The notes under the pieces are model-generated. The model did not search any database. It was given only the letters and a program-made list of their open reading frames with translations, and had not been told where the DNA came from. From assembly GCF_033568475.1 (NCBI RefSeq), contig NC_133123.1:149931753-149995752 (forward strand): DNA of 64,000 bases, given 5' to 3'. The DNA is from Henckelia pumila (Eukaryota; Streptophyta; Magnoliopsida; Lamiales; Gesneriaceae). Both the position numbers and the translations under genes were made by a program. This document shows, one piece after another, positions 44,870 to 57,400 of this stretch. Every line of letters begins with the position of its first letter. The first letter of the stretch is position 1.

Positions 44870-45309
44870 GTAAATAATTATGTATTGTGGACTGTCAAAT
44901 AAAGTTAGCCCATAAAAGTGATCTAAATAAAGTTTCGGTTTATTTGGGCTTTAATGTATCTAATAGGATGTGGCCTTTAATGTGTAGATGCTAGTGGGTT
45001 TTCCTATTTGATTGATGGGCTTAAATAGAATCCCAAAATATAAATAAAGGGTTATGGTCCCCAGATCACACGACGTCTACATCGACACAATCATTCTATT
45101 CTATTCCCATCAATAGTTAGAGAGCGTGAGAGAACTGAAGGAACTCTCAAGGCAAATCGTGTTGATCTGGAAGGCCAAATCATGCAGATCAACATCGGCA
45201 TCAATTGTTAAGAATTAAGGTACGCTTCCGCTTAAGTTTACAGTATTTAATCTTAATGATTTAGCATGATGATTCTGGGTTTAAGTTTATAGGGAATTTT
45301 TCCCTAACA
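44870..45309 (+). mobile_element. Second part of the older LTR
   Basis: This continues the LTR begun at 39381. It contains TATAAATAAAGG at about 45050, a possible promoter, and ends TTTTTCCCTAACA. The next bases, ACTGGTCGGTCGG, do not form a good primer site. Confidence 0.65.
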
Positions 45310-46553
45310 ACTGGTCGGTCGGAATTTGGCCGGAAATGGGCGGCGGTGGTGGCGGCGTGGAGAAGGGGTGATGGGTTAGGGTTTGGGGTTTTCCTTTTTG
45401 ATTTTTTTTTTAATTAAAATTTTTTTTTTTTAAAAAAATATTCTGGAAAATCAAAAATACAAAAAAATATTTTTTGGTAAATTTTTCTAACCCATCGCAT
45501 GATTTTTGGATAATATTCAGATAATTTGGTTATAAACCCATTTTATTTTGGGTTTTAAGGATAATTTGGCTTAAAGGTTTAAATTTTTAATTAATCAAAT
45601 AATGATAAGGTTATTTTTATATGTTTTAAAATGAATTGATTAAAATCAATTTATTTTGAAATATAAAAAGTTTTGTATATGTAATTTTTATGAGTATTAA
45701 TCGGCCCAAAGGAAGATTAATATTTAATATTATTACATATGTGTTTCTATAAGGGTAAAATTGTGATAGTTATTTGGTTTTCATATGAATAATAATCGGC
45801 TCAAAGGAATATTATTATTTGTCATGTTATTTACTATCAATTTTCGGTATCCCTTATGAGGTTTGCATTATTTGAATTAATTGATGATTTTCTATGGATT
45901 AAGTTTATCGGGTCAATATACATGGGTCAGTTAATTTTTGAATATATGTGAATTCAACAAGAAAAAATCACCCATGACCAGTAAATTTCCTGATTTGCCC
46001 GCCAGTCGGCATTGATCTTATGATCAATGGTTAAATAATTGACTTTGACCAAAATACTTAAAAAAAAATTTAAGAAAAGGGTCAATTTTTTGATATTAAA
46101 TTTGAATAAAGGAACATTTAAGGTATATATATTTTGGGATAAATTGATTGAAGCAACATGTCGCCAAAGTGACCTCTATTGTGGAAATTAATTTGTTTTG
46201 AAATATAAAAGGTTTTGTACATGTAACTTATGTGAATAATTAATCGGCCCAAAGAAAGGTTATTATTTAACAGAATTACATGTGCAGTTGTGGTAATAAA
46301 TATGTGATTATTATTTGGTTTTACATATGAATAATAAATCGGCTCAAAGGAAGATTTATTATTTAATATGTTCTTATGATCAGTATTTGATTACTACATC
46401 AAGATATCATTTACATGTTAATATTTTGTCCAAAGATGAAATATTAATGGAGTGTCCGATATCTTGAGATGGGAGTGCCTTTATTTAAATTTAATATTAC
46501 CTTTTTTTGGCATTTTTCGTGAGCATATTTAACTTATTGATAATTTTCTGTTC
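45310..46553. other. Non-coding interior of the older LTR element
   Basis: No gene is seen. A G-rich start (45310-45380) is followed by AT-rich sequence with a degenerate duplication: about 45650-45850 and 46190-46390 both carry TTTTGAAATATAAAA and AATCGGCCCAAAG, then AATCGGCTCAAAGGAA, with ATTA/TAAT runs. It is cut off by the Gypsy#1 LTR at 46554. Confidence 0.55.
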
Positions 46554-48131
46554 TGTATCAACCCAACTCGGATCCACTACCTAATCAGAGTTAAGAGCAT
46601 AATTAAGCATGTATTAAAATAAATCTCTGCGGAAGACTTAAATAAAATCAGACCGGCAGAATACAACCGGTTGAATAAATTCGATTATACAACCCAATCG
46701 AATAAATAAACCAAAAGGCAAAACCTACAGCTAATCTCGCTGTCTTCACTGGTCACTGGCTACTCCAAGCCCCTGGTGCTCCACCCTGCACCTATACCTG
46801 CCCCGTCGAATGGGGTGTCCAGATATACAGAAAAGACTGGACGTGAGCTCTAAGCTCAATACGAAAGCACTGGGTAAAACATACAAATATGATGCATGCA
46901 AATGATAGGGTATCCGTATCTGGGATAACTGTATACAACTGCTCAGTAATGGCGCCTAGGACATGAGTGGTACAACCCGGGAAGAAAACCCTGCGCACAC
47001 TGCTCATTCCTACAGGACGTAGACCATGTCTTACAGATGTCAGTGCCGGCTGACCCGTCGGTAGCAGGGCGCTCGACATCAACCGTCCGAACAGGGCTGA
47101 GCGGCCCTACATGAATCATCTCAAAAGATGGACAGGCACAATATGATATGCACATGCTGTATAATAATATGACACAAAAATGCAACATATAAGCATAAAA
47201 AATCCGTTGGCTATCTCAGTCTGTACTTACGTACCTTACTACAGGCAGTCCTAGCAGTCCCACTCTAGGTTCCAAGCCTATCATCAACTCTACAATGCAA
47301 ATACTCATGCATCATTATTTAAGCTCTAAAAGTCTTAACTAAGCTATTGCATACTCATAAATAATTTAAGGAGATCATAGCTATACCTGCGTCCGTCGTC
47401 AGCCCACTGATGGCGACTATCCCGCAACTAGGGCACACCCCTGCTGCAGCTCCACAGCCTCGAGCACTGTTCCCCTACACGAGCACTGCTCTGCTACTAT
47501 GTCAGACACTGTCTAACTATGTTAGAATATATTTCCTACTCCAACTCTAAAATAAGAGTACCCAAAGCCCTAAAATAGAGCTACGTGGGCGAAGGAGAGG
47601 AATTCGGAATGGAGGATCTCGGACCTCATATTTATAGAACACGTTCGGGCCGTCTGATCTTGACTTCAGAGAGTCCGATCTGCTTTGGGCCATCCGATCA
47701 TCTAATCAGATCGTCCGATCTCCGCCACGTGTCAATCCATTCGCATGCAACCATGCACCTGTCTGATACACTGTTCAGATGGACCGAACTCAACCTTCGG
47801 ATCGTCCGAATATCTCCCTGATGACATCACCAATGACATAATATTTTGGGACAGCTGGTTGGGTTATAGTTCGGATCGTCCGAACCCACTTCGGAGAGTC
47901 CGAAGTCTTCAGAGCCTCCGAAGCCCGGCTCCGTCCATGTTCGGATCCTCCGAACTCAAGTTCGGAGCATCCGAACCCCTCTAACCTTACCCACAATTTT
48001 CGAGTGTCCTGAATCCATTTCTGGACTCCGTTTACCCATTTGAAATTTCTTTAATCATGTTTTACTTAATCTAAACATGATTACATGATTAATTATGCAT
48101 TAATCAGTAATTTCGGATACGGGTCACTACA
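46554..48131 (-). repeat. Gypsy#1 3' LTR
   Basis: 1,578 bp. On the minus strand it runs TGTAGTGACCCGTATCCG to GAGTTGGGTTGATACA. The U3 part holds a dyad array (47641-47990) just ahead of CTATAAATATG (about 47627-47637), a good TATA box. Confidence 0.85.
47641..47990. promoter_or_regulatory. Array of TTCGGA/TCCGAA dyads upstream of the LTR TATA box
   Basis: At least four near-perfect dyads: GTTCGGATCGTCCGAAC, CTTCGGAGAGTCCGAAG, GTTCGGATCCTCCGAAC and GTTCGGAGCATCCGAAC, plus weaker forms such as CTTCGGATCGTCCGAAT. Each has a 6-7-bp arm around three or four central bases. The stretch is GC-richer than its surroundings. Confidence 0.7.
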
Positions 48132-48150
48132 TTCTCCCCCCCCCCCCCCC
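48132..48150 (-). promoter_or_regulatory. Gypsy#1 polypurine tract with 15 C/G run
   Basis: Plus strand TTCT then 15 consecutive C; on the minus strand a G15 run then AGAA, immediately before the LTR. This is the plus-strand primer position for reverse transcription. Confidence 0.85.
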
Positions 48151-50979
48151 TTAAAAGATTTCGTCCTCGAATTCTAGGGTAAAACCTCAAGAACGTACTA
48201 AATACCCTTGCTCGAGTGTCTGTTCGAAATAGCTTCCAACACACTCAGACTCTTGTCGAATTCCCTGCGAACTCCATTAATGCTAAACCGCATTAACATT
48301 CTCCCAATCTAAAGATTACTGCGCTACCAGTCGACAGTGGAACTCCTCTAGCACTAATATATCACAACACTGATACATCTTCCATCCTGACCACGATCTC
48401 ACTGACCATGAAGGATACAAACACTCGTTTGATCGAGATCATCGTTCCAAATAAAAGTCTTAGACTACCGAAGACCAAATCATAACCCGACTGGCTTACG
48501 ACATTCATCGAATCACAAATTGAATCTAACCATCTAATGGTTCCAAAAGTTCTCGATGCTCAACACCTCTAGTCAGGAAACACCAATCCCAACACTGTGC
48601 TGACATAACAAGGACCGAATCTCTCCCCAAGAGGATCTAGTTGAAAAAAGGTCATACTACAACATAACTGCTTCACATGATTCTAGACTGTTCATGCTTC
48701 CTATGCCCTACCGAAGTGAACAAGCTTCCCAAGCAATCACTGGGAACTCAAACCATCCAGTCTAGTACCAATCACAGTTCATGTCTCTTAGTATAACTCA
48801 GTATTGTGCCCTGATGAAAACTATTATCGCTTGCTAATAATTACGCTAAGTCATCTTCTAGCCACTGGCCTGCGAAGTCACGCATACACTGCAATGGAAG
48901 TCATCACGCCTCTGATGATCTACACCATCTCGATCCTAGGTTATTCACCTCATGAATTCAATCGATGGACATCCTCCCGATAGTTATACATAATCGAAAT
49001 CACTGTACACACATCAAGACTAAGGCAAGCTCCCACCAATATGCCCGACTGGGACATTCCACAGTGCACAGACACATGGAAACGCTTCCTGTTCCGTCTC
49101 GAAACTCGACAGTCATTGCACCTGGTATAACTCAACTCGGATTCTCTGATGATATCATCATTGCTCGTCCCAACCTCACAAGGTCGAATATAATGATCCT
49201 GGGAACTAAATTCCAACGGATTCTCAATAGGTAAATCACTACCTTGTTGAACGCATCAGTCTCAGCATTGAACGAACTAATTTGTCGATTCCCTAGTCGA
49301 TCCTGGGAAACACTTGTGCTCGAAGTAACTTGTCACCCGACGCACATCCAAATATCGATTATTGCTAACGCGCAATATTCTTGACAAACAACCCGCATGA
49401 ATGTGGCTTGTTGACTGGAAAGAACAAAGTTGCTTCATCTCTACCTTGCGAAATCTTCAATTCCCACAGCAATCTTGTTGGCCACTAAGTCGATCTACGA
49501 CTGTCTCGATCATATCAATGATCTCAAGCACTTACATGCTGAAAATTAATGACACCCCCCTGCCGGACCTTGAGAACTAGATCTCAGCAAATGTCACCCT
49601 CACGATCAAACCACTTATGTCCATATAAGTATCCAATCCTCGTTGGATCCCAAACCCAACGGTATACTAAGACATCATCGCAAGAACACTATCCGATGAG
49701 CTACCAATTCCTTCGCTTGTTTCCCTTCTCAAGTTAACACTTAACTTGACCATACAAGTCAATTGCAATATTTTAGTAGATTCGTCTCTGGCAACCTAGA
49801 CACTATAAGGCATCACCTGCTCCAAGACCGTACTCAGTACTCATCTCCCAAGCACTAAGCGACAAAATACTATCCCAAGTATTTCTTAGTTGCTACATCC
49901 TGATCAACCTTGATTGGCTCAACCAATCGAATTCATCAATCTATTTAGGCTCGCACTCATCAGACCATCTCTGATCATTCGATCTACATGGCTCGGTCAA
50001 AATCCATGACTCAGCTGCCACAAAGACCCATTTCCAAACACTTAGGAAAAATCGAATGATTGCATCAGATGCCTCCGTTCCATTCCAAACGGTGTCAGAT
50101 CACAGTACATAAGTAGTTTACTTGGCACAAGTCCTGCGCCTTTTCAGCACTACTAACCGCTGCTTCGTATTCTGAACTTAATCATCCTAACTCCGACAGA
50201 GTTATCCAATAGTCCCTAGTAGTCATTAGCACAATTCTCGTGCCACTTTAGTACTACTAATCGTTTGTCTTGTTCACCCAAGGCGAACATCAAGACAAAC
50301 TAAGCCCAAGATTCACTTGCAATCTATCAACCTAGATCATTTCCATCTTATGGAAAATCCTACGCTCAACCTCTGAAAATATCAGATAGTACTTATCGCA
50401 ATCACTGGACTCAGTATCCTTTCCTCGTTCATTCAAGATGAACATCACGATTCGTCAAGTCCAATAATCATTACTAAAGAATCCCAAAGATTTCCACAAT
50501 CTTCGAACACGTTCCTGATTATATCCTCGCTATGATTGTGCAACAATTCAAGACTTAAGGTAGCTTACCACGATAACCCACCTGGACAATCACCAAGGTT
50601 TCACGGGTATAGGCCATGCTTCCCTCACCTCTCAAATAATCCTGTACAATCCTTAGTATCTGATATAATCCAATACTGATGAAGTCAATCATCATGAAGC
50701 AATTCTCCTATTCGAGTCTAAGTCTCGAAACAATATCCCATCCAGTATCTTGGATAACTCCTATCACAAGGAAACTCTATCCACAACTCATCGCTGCTGT
50801 CCGCACTTGTTGGAATGTCATAAGCCAAATCTTCAGAAATCCTGCCGATGATGATAATCCTTGGGCAATCTAATCGCCGCATCATCACCTCTTCCAAGGT
50901 CTCATCAATCCTATAAGGATAACCCAAAGTCTTAATACTATATCTCAAGTTTATTGCATGCCGCTCTGATACCAAAAAG
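48151..50979 (-). other. Gypsy#1 interior without coding capacity
   Basis: No open frame of note on either strand and no recognisable gag, protease, RT or integrase motif. Only the CGAGGACGAAAT word and the primer site tie it to Gypsy. Confidence 0.7.
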
Positions 50980-51900
50980 TGTAGCAATCCAACTCGGATC
51001 CACTACCTAATCAGAGTTAAGAGCATAATTAAGCATGCATTAAAATAAATCGCTGCGGAAGACTTAAATAAAAGCAGACCGGCAGAATACAACATGTTGA
51101 ATAAATTCGATTATACAACTCAATCGAATAAATAAACCAAAAAGAAAAACCTACAGCTAATCCCGCTGTCTTCACTGGTCACTGGCTACTCCAAGCCCCT
51201 GGTGCTCCACCCTGCACCTATATCTACCCCATCGAATGGGGTGTCCAGAGTATACAGAAAATACTGGACGTGAGCTCTAAGCTCAATACAAAAGCACTGG
51301 GTAAAACATACAAATATGATGCATGCAAATGATAGGGTATCCGTATCTGGGATAACTGTATACAACTGCTCAGTAATGGCGCCTAGGACATGAGTGGTAC
51401 AACACGGGGAGCAAACCCTGTGCATACTGCTCATTCCTACAGGACGTAGACCGTGTCTTACAGATGTCAGTGTCGGCAGGCCCGTCGGTAGCGGGGCGCT
51501 CGACATCAATCGTCCGAACAGCGCTGAGCGGCCCTACATGACTCATCTCAAAAGATGGACAGGCACAATATGATATGCACATGCTGCATAATAATATGAC
51601 TCACAAATGCAACATATAAGAATGAAAAACCCGCTGGCTATCTCAGTTTGTACTTATGTACCTTACTACAGGCAGTCCTAGCAGTCCCACTTTAGGTTAC
51701 AAGTCTATCATCAACTCTACAATGCAAATACCCATGCATCATTATTTAAGCTCTAAAAGCCTTAACTAAACTATTGCATACTCCGAAATAATTTAAGGAG
51801 ACCATAGCTATACCTGCGTCCTTCGTCAGCCCACTGATGGCGACTATCCCACAACTAGGGCACACCCCTGCTGCAGCTCCACAACCTCGAGCAATGTTCC
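50980..51900 (-). repeat. Gypsy#1 5' LTR, first 921 bp (interrupted)
   Basis: It matches 46554 to about 47475 of the other LTR with scattered substitutions. It stops at GAGCAATGTTCC, where Gypsy#2 begins. Confidence 0.88.
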
Positions 51901-54400
51901 TGTAAGGCCCGAAAATATTAAATTATTAATTATGGAATTTGAGAATTAAATTCCATATTATGGGCTAATATTGATGTAAGAAGTTATGGAAATGATAGAT
52001 TTAATTTTCGAGCCGAAAATATTTAATTTGAGAATTTACGGATTTTGAGAATTAAATTCCGAGAATTCTTAAATTAAAAGAATAAATATTCGATTTGAAT
52101 ATTTATGGAATTTAAGATTAAATTCCATGTTTCGGGAATTAAAGAAGATTGATTTTGACAATGAAACCCGATCAGAGACTCATTTGAAAATATCGAAGTT
52201 TGAAGGGCTAAAATGCAGAAGGCCGGGATTATTTAATTAATCCAAATTTATTTAATTTTAATCCGAGTATATTTAATTTTGGAATATTTAGAGTTTCGAT
52301 TTAAATTCTAATATTCTTAAATTATTTAGGATTGAAATTGAATTAAAAAGAGGACCGAGGACTGAATTGCAATTAATGAAGACTTGAGGGACTAAATTGA
52401 AATTATGCAACACATATCCGATTTTTAATCAGATTATCAGCATGTACACGTGCATTTTGTTAAGGAATTCAGAATTGAGAACAGAGAAAGAGCCGAGACC
52501 TTTTCTTTCTTTTGCTTTCTGATTTTTAAATCGTCGTAACTTTTGATCCAATTGTCCGATTTCGATTCCGAAAAATGTTCTGGAATCCTTGAGACGAGCC
52601 CTTCGATTTGATGTAAGTATTTAATCATCTCGGCATGTTTTGAAGAACGAAATTTGGCAGAGATCAGTACTTTGGTATAGTTTCATGTTCATGATTTTTA
52701 TGTGTTTCGTTGTCGAGACCGGATCGATGATTTATTGTTAGATGAACTTATGAGTATTTCAGCATGTATTTGAATTGTTAGCATACGATTATAGCTGCTG
52801 ATATGAGGAGTATGAATGATATGAAGTGATTAGAAGTTGGTAAGAAGTTAATAATGAATTCGATATCAAGTCGGTTATCGATTTTTAATCGCTACGCCGT
52901 CGGTTGATGTTTTGACACCGTTTTGATAGCCAATGATTGAGCTAAAACATTATTTGAAATGATATTGGTGTTGTAACACTTTTATTCTTTCATTTCAGAT
53001 TGGTTTTAAAGGCTACCAGTCAAGAACTTAGAATTTGAACCGAAGAAGAAGAAGTTATGATTGAAGCCGTTTTTGATGTCTTTTGATTAAGATATGTTGA
53101 AATGATTTAAAAGCTGATGTTATAGCTTGTTATAATCCATTTTCCAGAATTGGTTTGAAGCTTGATGAGCTCGAGAATGCAAATTTGGAATCGATTAAGA
53201 TCAGCTAGATGCTTGAAGTTGTTCTACCTTGAAGATTGAATGTTATTTGAATGAGCAGATTTGCTATGAGTTGTTGTACTTCTTATCCAGATGTGGAACA
53301 TTGCAAACTCGAGAATTAAATGTATAAGATGACATCCAGATTCAGGGATTCGATATTCGAGAATGATGCTTCTTGAGTTATCCCGAACAAATCACATACT
53401 TGTTTATGTACTTGTTCTTGAGGTAGAACTTATATTATTGTCGATCCATCACAGGTAGTGGATCTTTATTGCTTTTGATATGATATGATGATATTGAATT
53501 GATTCTAATGCCAAGGTCAGATGGACCTTATTTTTGAGTCTGATGAGACGACGATAGATGGATATCTATGTCAAGATCGGTTACAAATCTTGATGGCAAT
53601 GAAGTGATAAGAATCAATTCTTGAGGTAAGCGCGCTATATAAATTGAAGTATTGATTTGAAGTTTGAGTCGATATATGCGTTATTTTACTCTATTCTTGA
53701 GTTGACATGTTTAGAGTTGATATGAATTTATTTAAAGAATTTATATGTTTATTATACTAGGAATCATATTCTCACCGGAGTTTATCCGGCTGTTGCTTTG
53801 TTTTGTATGTGTGCATGGCAACAGATGGGGCAGAAGTTATTCAAAGACGACATTGATAGCTCGGGAGAAAGATGTAGCAAGTGTGGACTCGGGTTTAAGA
53901 TAAAGAATGGTATATAGATAGCATCAAACTTAGCAAGAAACTTGAGACTTGAAGTTTGTTTATGCTATGTTGAATAACTTGTAGTTTCATGATTTTTGGG
54001 CTATTCATTGATGTAATAAATGCATGATTTGATGCTAGGGACTTAGTATATGAATGTATGTATGTTCCCAGATTTTATATCATGTCTAAACTTGATTTTA
54101 TTTTAAGAATCATGCCATGGTTCCAATTTTTGACAGCAATTGATTCGGCAAAATTTTAGAAGCAGGCAGCCCACTCGATCGCGTGAGTACGTGCGATCGA
54201 GCGCGGCCTGTAATTTTCAAAGGCAAAAAATTAAGCATGTTGGGCTCGCTCGATCGGACGAGTTCATCCGATCGAGCGAGGTGATGTTTTTTTTTAAAAA
54301 AAAATTTAGCCTTTGGTTTTATTACTCCTAATTGTTTGATTAATTGTTTAATTAATCATTAGTTGCCCTAAGACGAGATTAGCAACCCGAGGTCCCCACA
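51901..54400 (+). repeat. Gypsy#2 5' LTR (2,500 bp)
   Basis: TGTAAGGCCCGAAAATATT to GAGGTCCCCACA. Two GATCGAG dyads near its 3' end form a GC-rich island in an otherwise AT-rich LTR. Confidence 0.88.
54174..54280. repeat. GATCGAG dyads in the Gypsy#2 LTR
   Basis: First dyad: CTCGATCGC (54174-54182) and GCGATCGAG (54193-54201). Second: CTCGCTCGATCGGA (54245-54258) and TCCGATCGAGCGAG (54267-54280), perfect 14-bp arms around eight bases. Confidence 0.85.
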
Positions 54401-57400
54401 ACAGGTGGTATCAGAGCATAAGTTTCTTGGACTGAGATAGAAGCTGAGCGGGGTAGATAGAGTCACATGCATTTATAGTTTTGCATGATTATGCATTACT
54501 TGATTCGATGACATGATAAATTGCATGTGAGTGTAATCTATCTTTGAAATTCAACTATCTAATTTACTGATTTGTAAATTTTTGAATTTCTTACTGATTT
54601 TGTTATAAGATTTTTCTCGGGTGATGTAAGCACCCAGAATCGAAGAGAACAGTGTTCTTTGGGTGATGTAAGCACCCCAGACTAAACAGAATGGTATGGT
54701 CAGACGGAACAAAACAGTGTTGCTTAGCTGAACGAAGTATTTCCAATTGAACAGAACAGAATATCAGCGAATGAATAGATATTGTTGCAGGTAGAAGTTG
54801 ATTTAGAGAACTTGATCAGTTGATCACATTTTTTTGAAGATACAGATGAATATAGTATTAGATTGATTGAATACCAACTTCAAAACCTAACAACCAGCTG
54901 ATAGATTTTGATGAAGAAATTCTGACATAACAGAGGTATATTCATTGTTGGTAAGTGCTTAGAATAGGGTTTTAATTAACAATTCTTTGCCACAACAGAT
55001 AGAAATAATGAGGAAAAAAAGAATATACCAATCAGAAGAAGAGTAATTTGAATATTGAAGCATGCATTGCTAGATTTCAAGCCTATTACGATTCTTTGAA
55101 TTGTAAATGATGAAAAGCTCAAGATTGAGTGAATTATATAATGGCTTGAATTTGAAGATTATGTCTGATTAAATGTTGACGATTGAAATATTTTATGAAA
55201 GACATAGCCATGTCTAAGAGAATTGAAGCTGAATGATGAGTTAGGAGAATGAAATTGTAGACGTGAAAGAGTATATGAGATACTTACAACTCTATCTACA
55301 ATTTTTATTCCAGAACAGATATGAAGTGAATGATATGAAAGTAATTCTTTAACTCTAGCGGACCGAGACAGAAATGTTTGGGTCTAAATGCAGAATATGT
55401 TAGATATTACTACACTCATTTTAGAGGAGGATATTCGAACAAGCAGTGTAAAGACATTTCAAGCTGAGGTGCTAGAATATGTTAGAAGCAAATCCGATTC
55501 AGAGAAAATATTCGAATGAAGAACAAATTCCAGAAGTATACAGAGGATCAGAATAATATTGCACCTGAGAATGAGACTTACAGGTAACATATTTATTTTG
55601 TTTTAACCTATTTATGTTGTAGGTGCAAGAGATATATGATAGCTGAAAGCTTATTATATGATTACCTCTGTATCAGAAAAGAGACTTTGTGAATTGAATT
55701 GAAGAATGGAACTTTTGCTTCGATGAATTGAAATTGAACATGATTTTGTTCATATTGAAATATCTGTTTATGTTACATGATAGATGATGATGCAATAATC
55801 GAATACAGATTAGCGGAAGAATTGATGATATGAAGCGATAAAATTAGATCAGCAAGAACCTAATGTGCATATGAATATGATGATATGATATAGAATCTCG
55901 AATTAAGATTCTATGATTTCGGTTTGATATATGATGTTTGATTACAGAAATATTCCGAACTCAGTATATTCGATGAACTAGATATGTTCAAGATCTAAAT
56001 CAGCATTGATAGGTATGATAATGAATAGAGATTACAGATATGTTCCAGTAAGATTTTCGACTGTAGTTTAAGTTGTGAACTGGAATTCAATAGCGAATTG
56101 ATGAATTTATGAATTTATGAATTACCGACTTGATGAGATTATGAACTGAATATTGATCTTGAGGTTTAGAAGATAGATGATGATATGAAAATCAGTTACA
56201 GATGAGCCTTTTCTTTGATTATGCTGAATCGAATACATAAATTGGACATATAATTCTTGAAATTGTTTGATTTCGAGTGGCTCTCCTTGTTTTGTTCATA
56301 GAGCTTGAGTGATTTACTCATTTTGAGTTATGTGATGCAAGTGAGTTGTTTTCACTTTGCAGAGTTTGTTATCCAGAAGATTTGATTTTGGATGACCTTG
56401 ATTGAGGGATTTTCTCAATCTTGATTTATTTATTTTTATTTTGAGAATTATTGATCCTTTGATGATATTTCAGCGTATTTTAAGATTTTTGGCTCGTAAC
56501 TGATAGAAGAATTTGAATATGATCCATGATTTTTGGGTTAGATGATATGAATTGTCTGTATTTGGAGATAGAAATGAGGAATGAAATAGGCATCCGATGA
56601 ATTGAGTCCAGATTTTTGTGTATTCTGGTTTGAATATTCAGACGAATATATCACCAATCAGAATGATTTTCGATTGGAGGTAAGCCATAACTGTTTAGAA
56701 GATGAAAGAAACACATAAAGTAAACTGAAGCGATGAGAATTCAGTAAAGAATGCCAGATTGAGATATGAATTGAAGCCTCAGATCAGAATGTATGAATTC
56801 TAATGTGATTGATTATCTTATTGTGCTTGATATTTCCGAAAAGAAATATCAGATTTTGAAGAAAATGCACAACAATGAATTTAAGGTTCATCCAATAATT
56901 GTTTTATCAGAAGATAAAGCAAATAGAGATAACAGAATTAGTACGTTTTTGAAGTTAAACGTACAGAGAGTTTCTGATGAAGTTGAAAATCATTGACGAG
57001 ATTAGTTCAGTGACAGTTTAGAAACTCCAGAATTGTTATGAGATCATGATTTGAAAGAATATTTTGTGAAACTACCAAGATGAAGCAGTTTATATGATGT
57101 AAACAGGTGGTAGTTATGAACAGATTGATTGAAAGTACTATATACGATGATATGTCTATACGATTAAATCACTGAATTGTGATTAGATTCATTGCAATAT
57201 GAATAGTAAGCCAAGAAATAATGTTTCAGATTGAAACATTGGGTTTACTAGTATATTGTAATACAAATGATCAGAAGATTTTGAGTACTTTTTGAGGTAA
57301 AGGTACAACATATTATCCTTGAATTGGAAGTATAGTCAGAGAAGATGAATCGAATTTCGAGAATGAACTTTACCTGACATGATACCAATTATCAACAGCT

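Larger units (their letters stand above)
46554..51900 (-). mobile_element. Gypsy#1, non-coding LTR retrotransposon (LARD-like), partial
   Basis: 3' LTR 46554-48131, polypurine tract 48132-48150, interior to 50979, primer site TGGTATCAGAGC at 50963-50974 (minus), and part of the 5' LTR at 50980-51900. A CGAGGACGAAAT word (minus, about 48160-48172), typical of Gypsy pol 3' ends, lies next to the tract. The 2.8-kb interior has no reading frame of note, so it must rely on another element. The 5' LTR is cut by Gypsy#2; its remainder should lie right of the window. Confidence 0.85.

Noticed and set aside
47585..47996. Overlapping frames on both strands in the Gypsy#1 LTR
   Set aside because: They arise from the TTCGGA/TCCGAA dyads, which lack stops on both strands.
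56793..56996. 67-codon open frame in the Gypsy#2 interior
   Set aside because: No recognisable domain, AT-rich composition, and no sign of neighbouring gag or pol.
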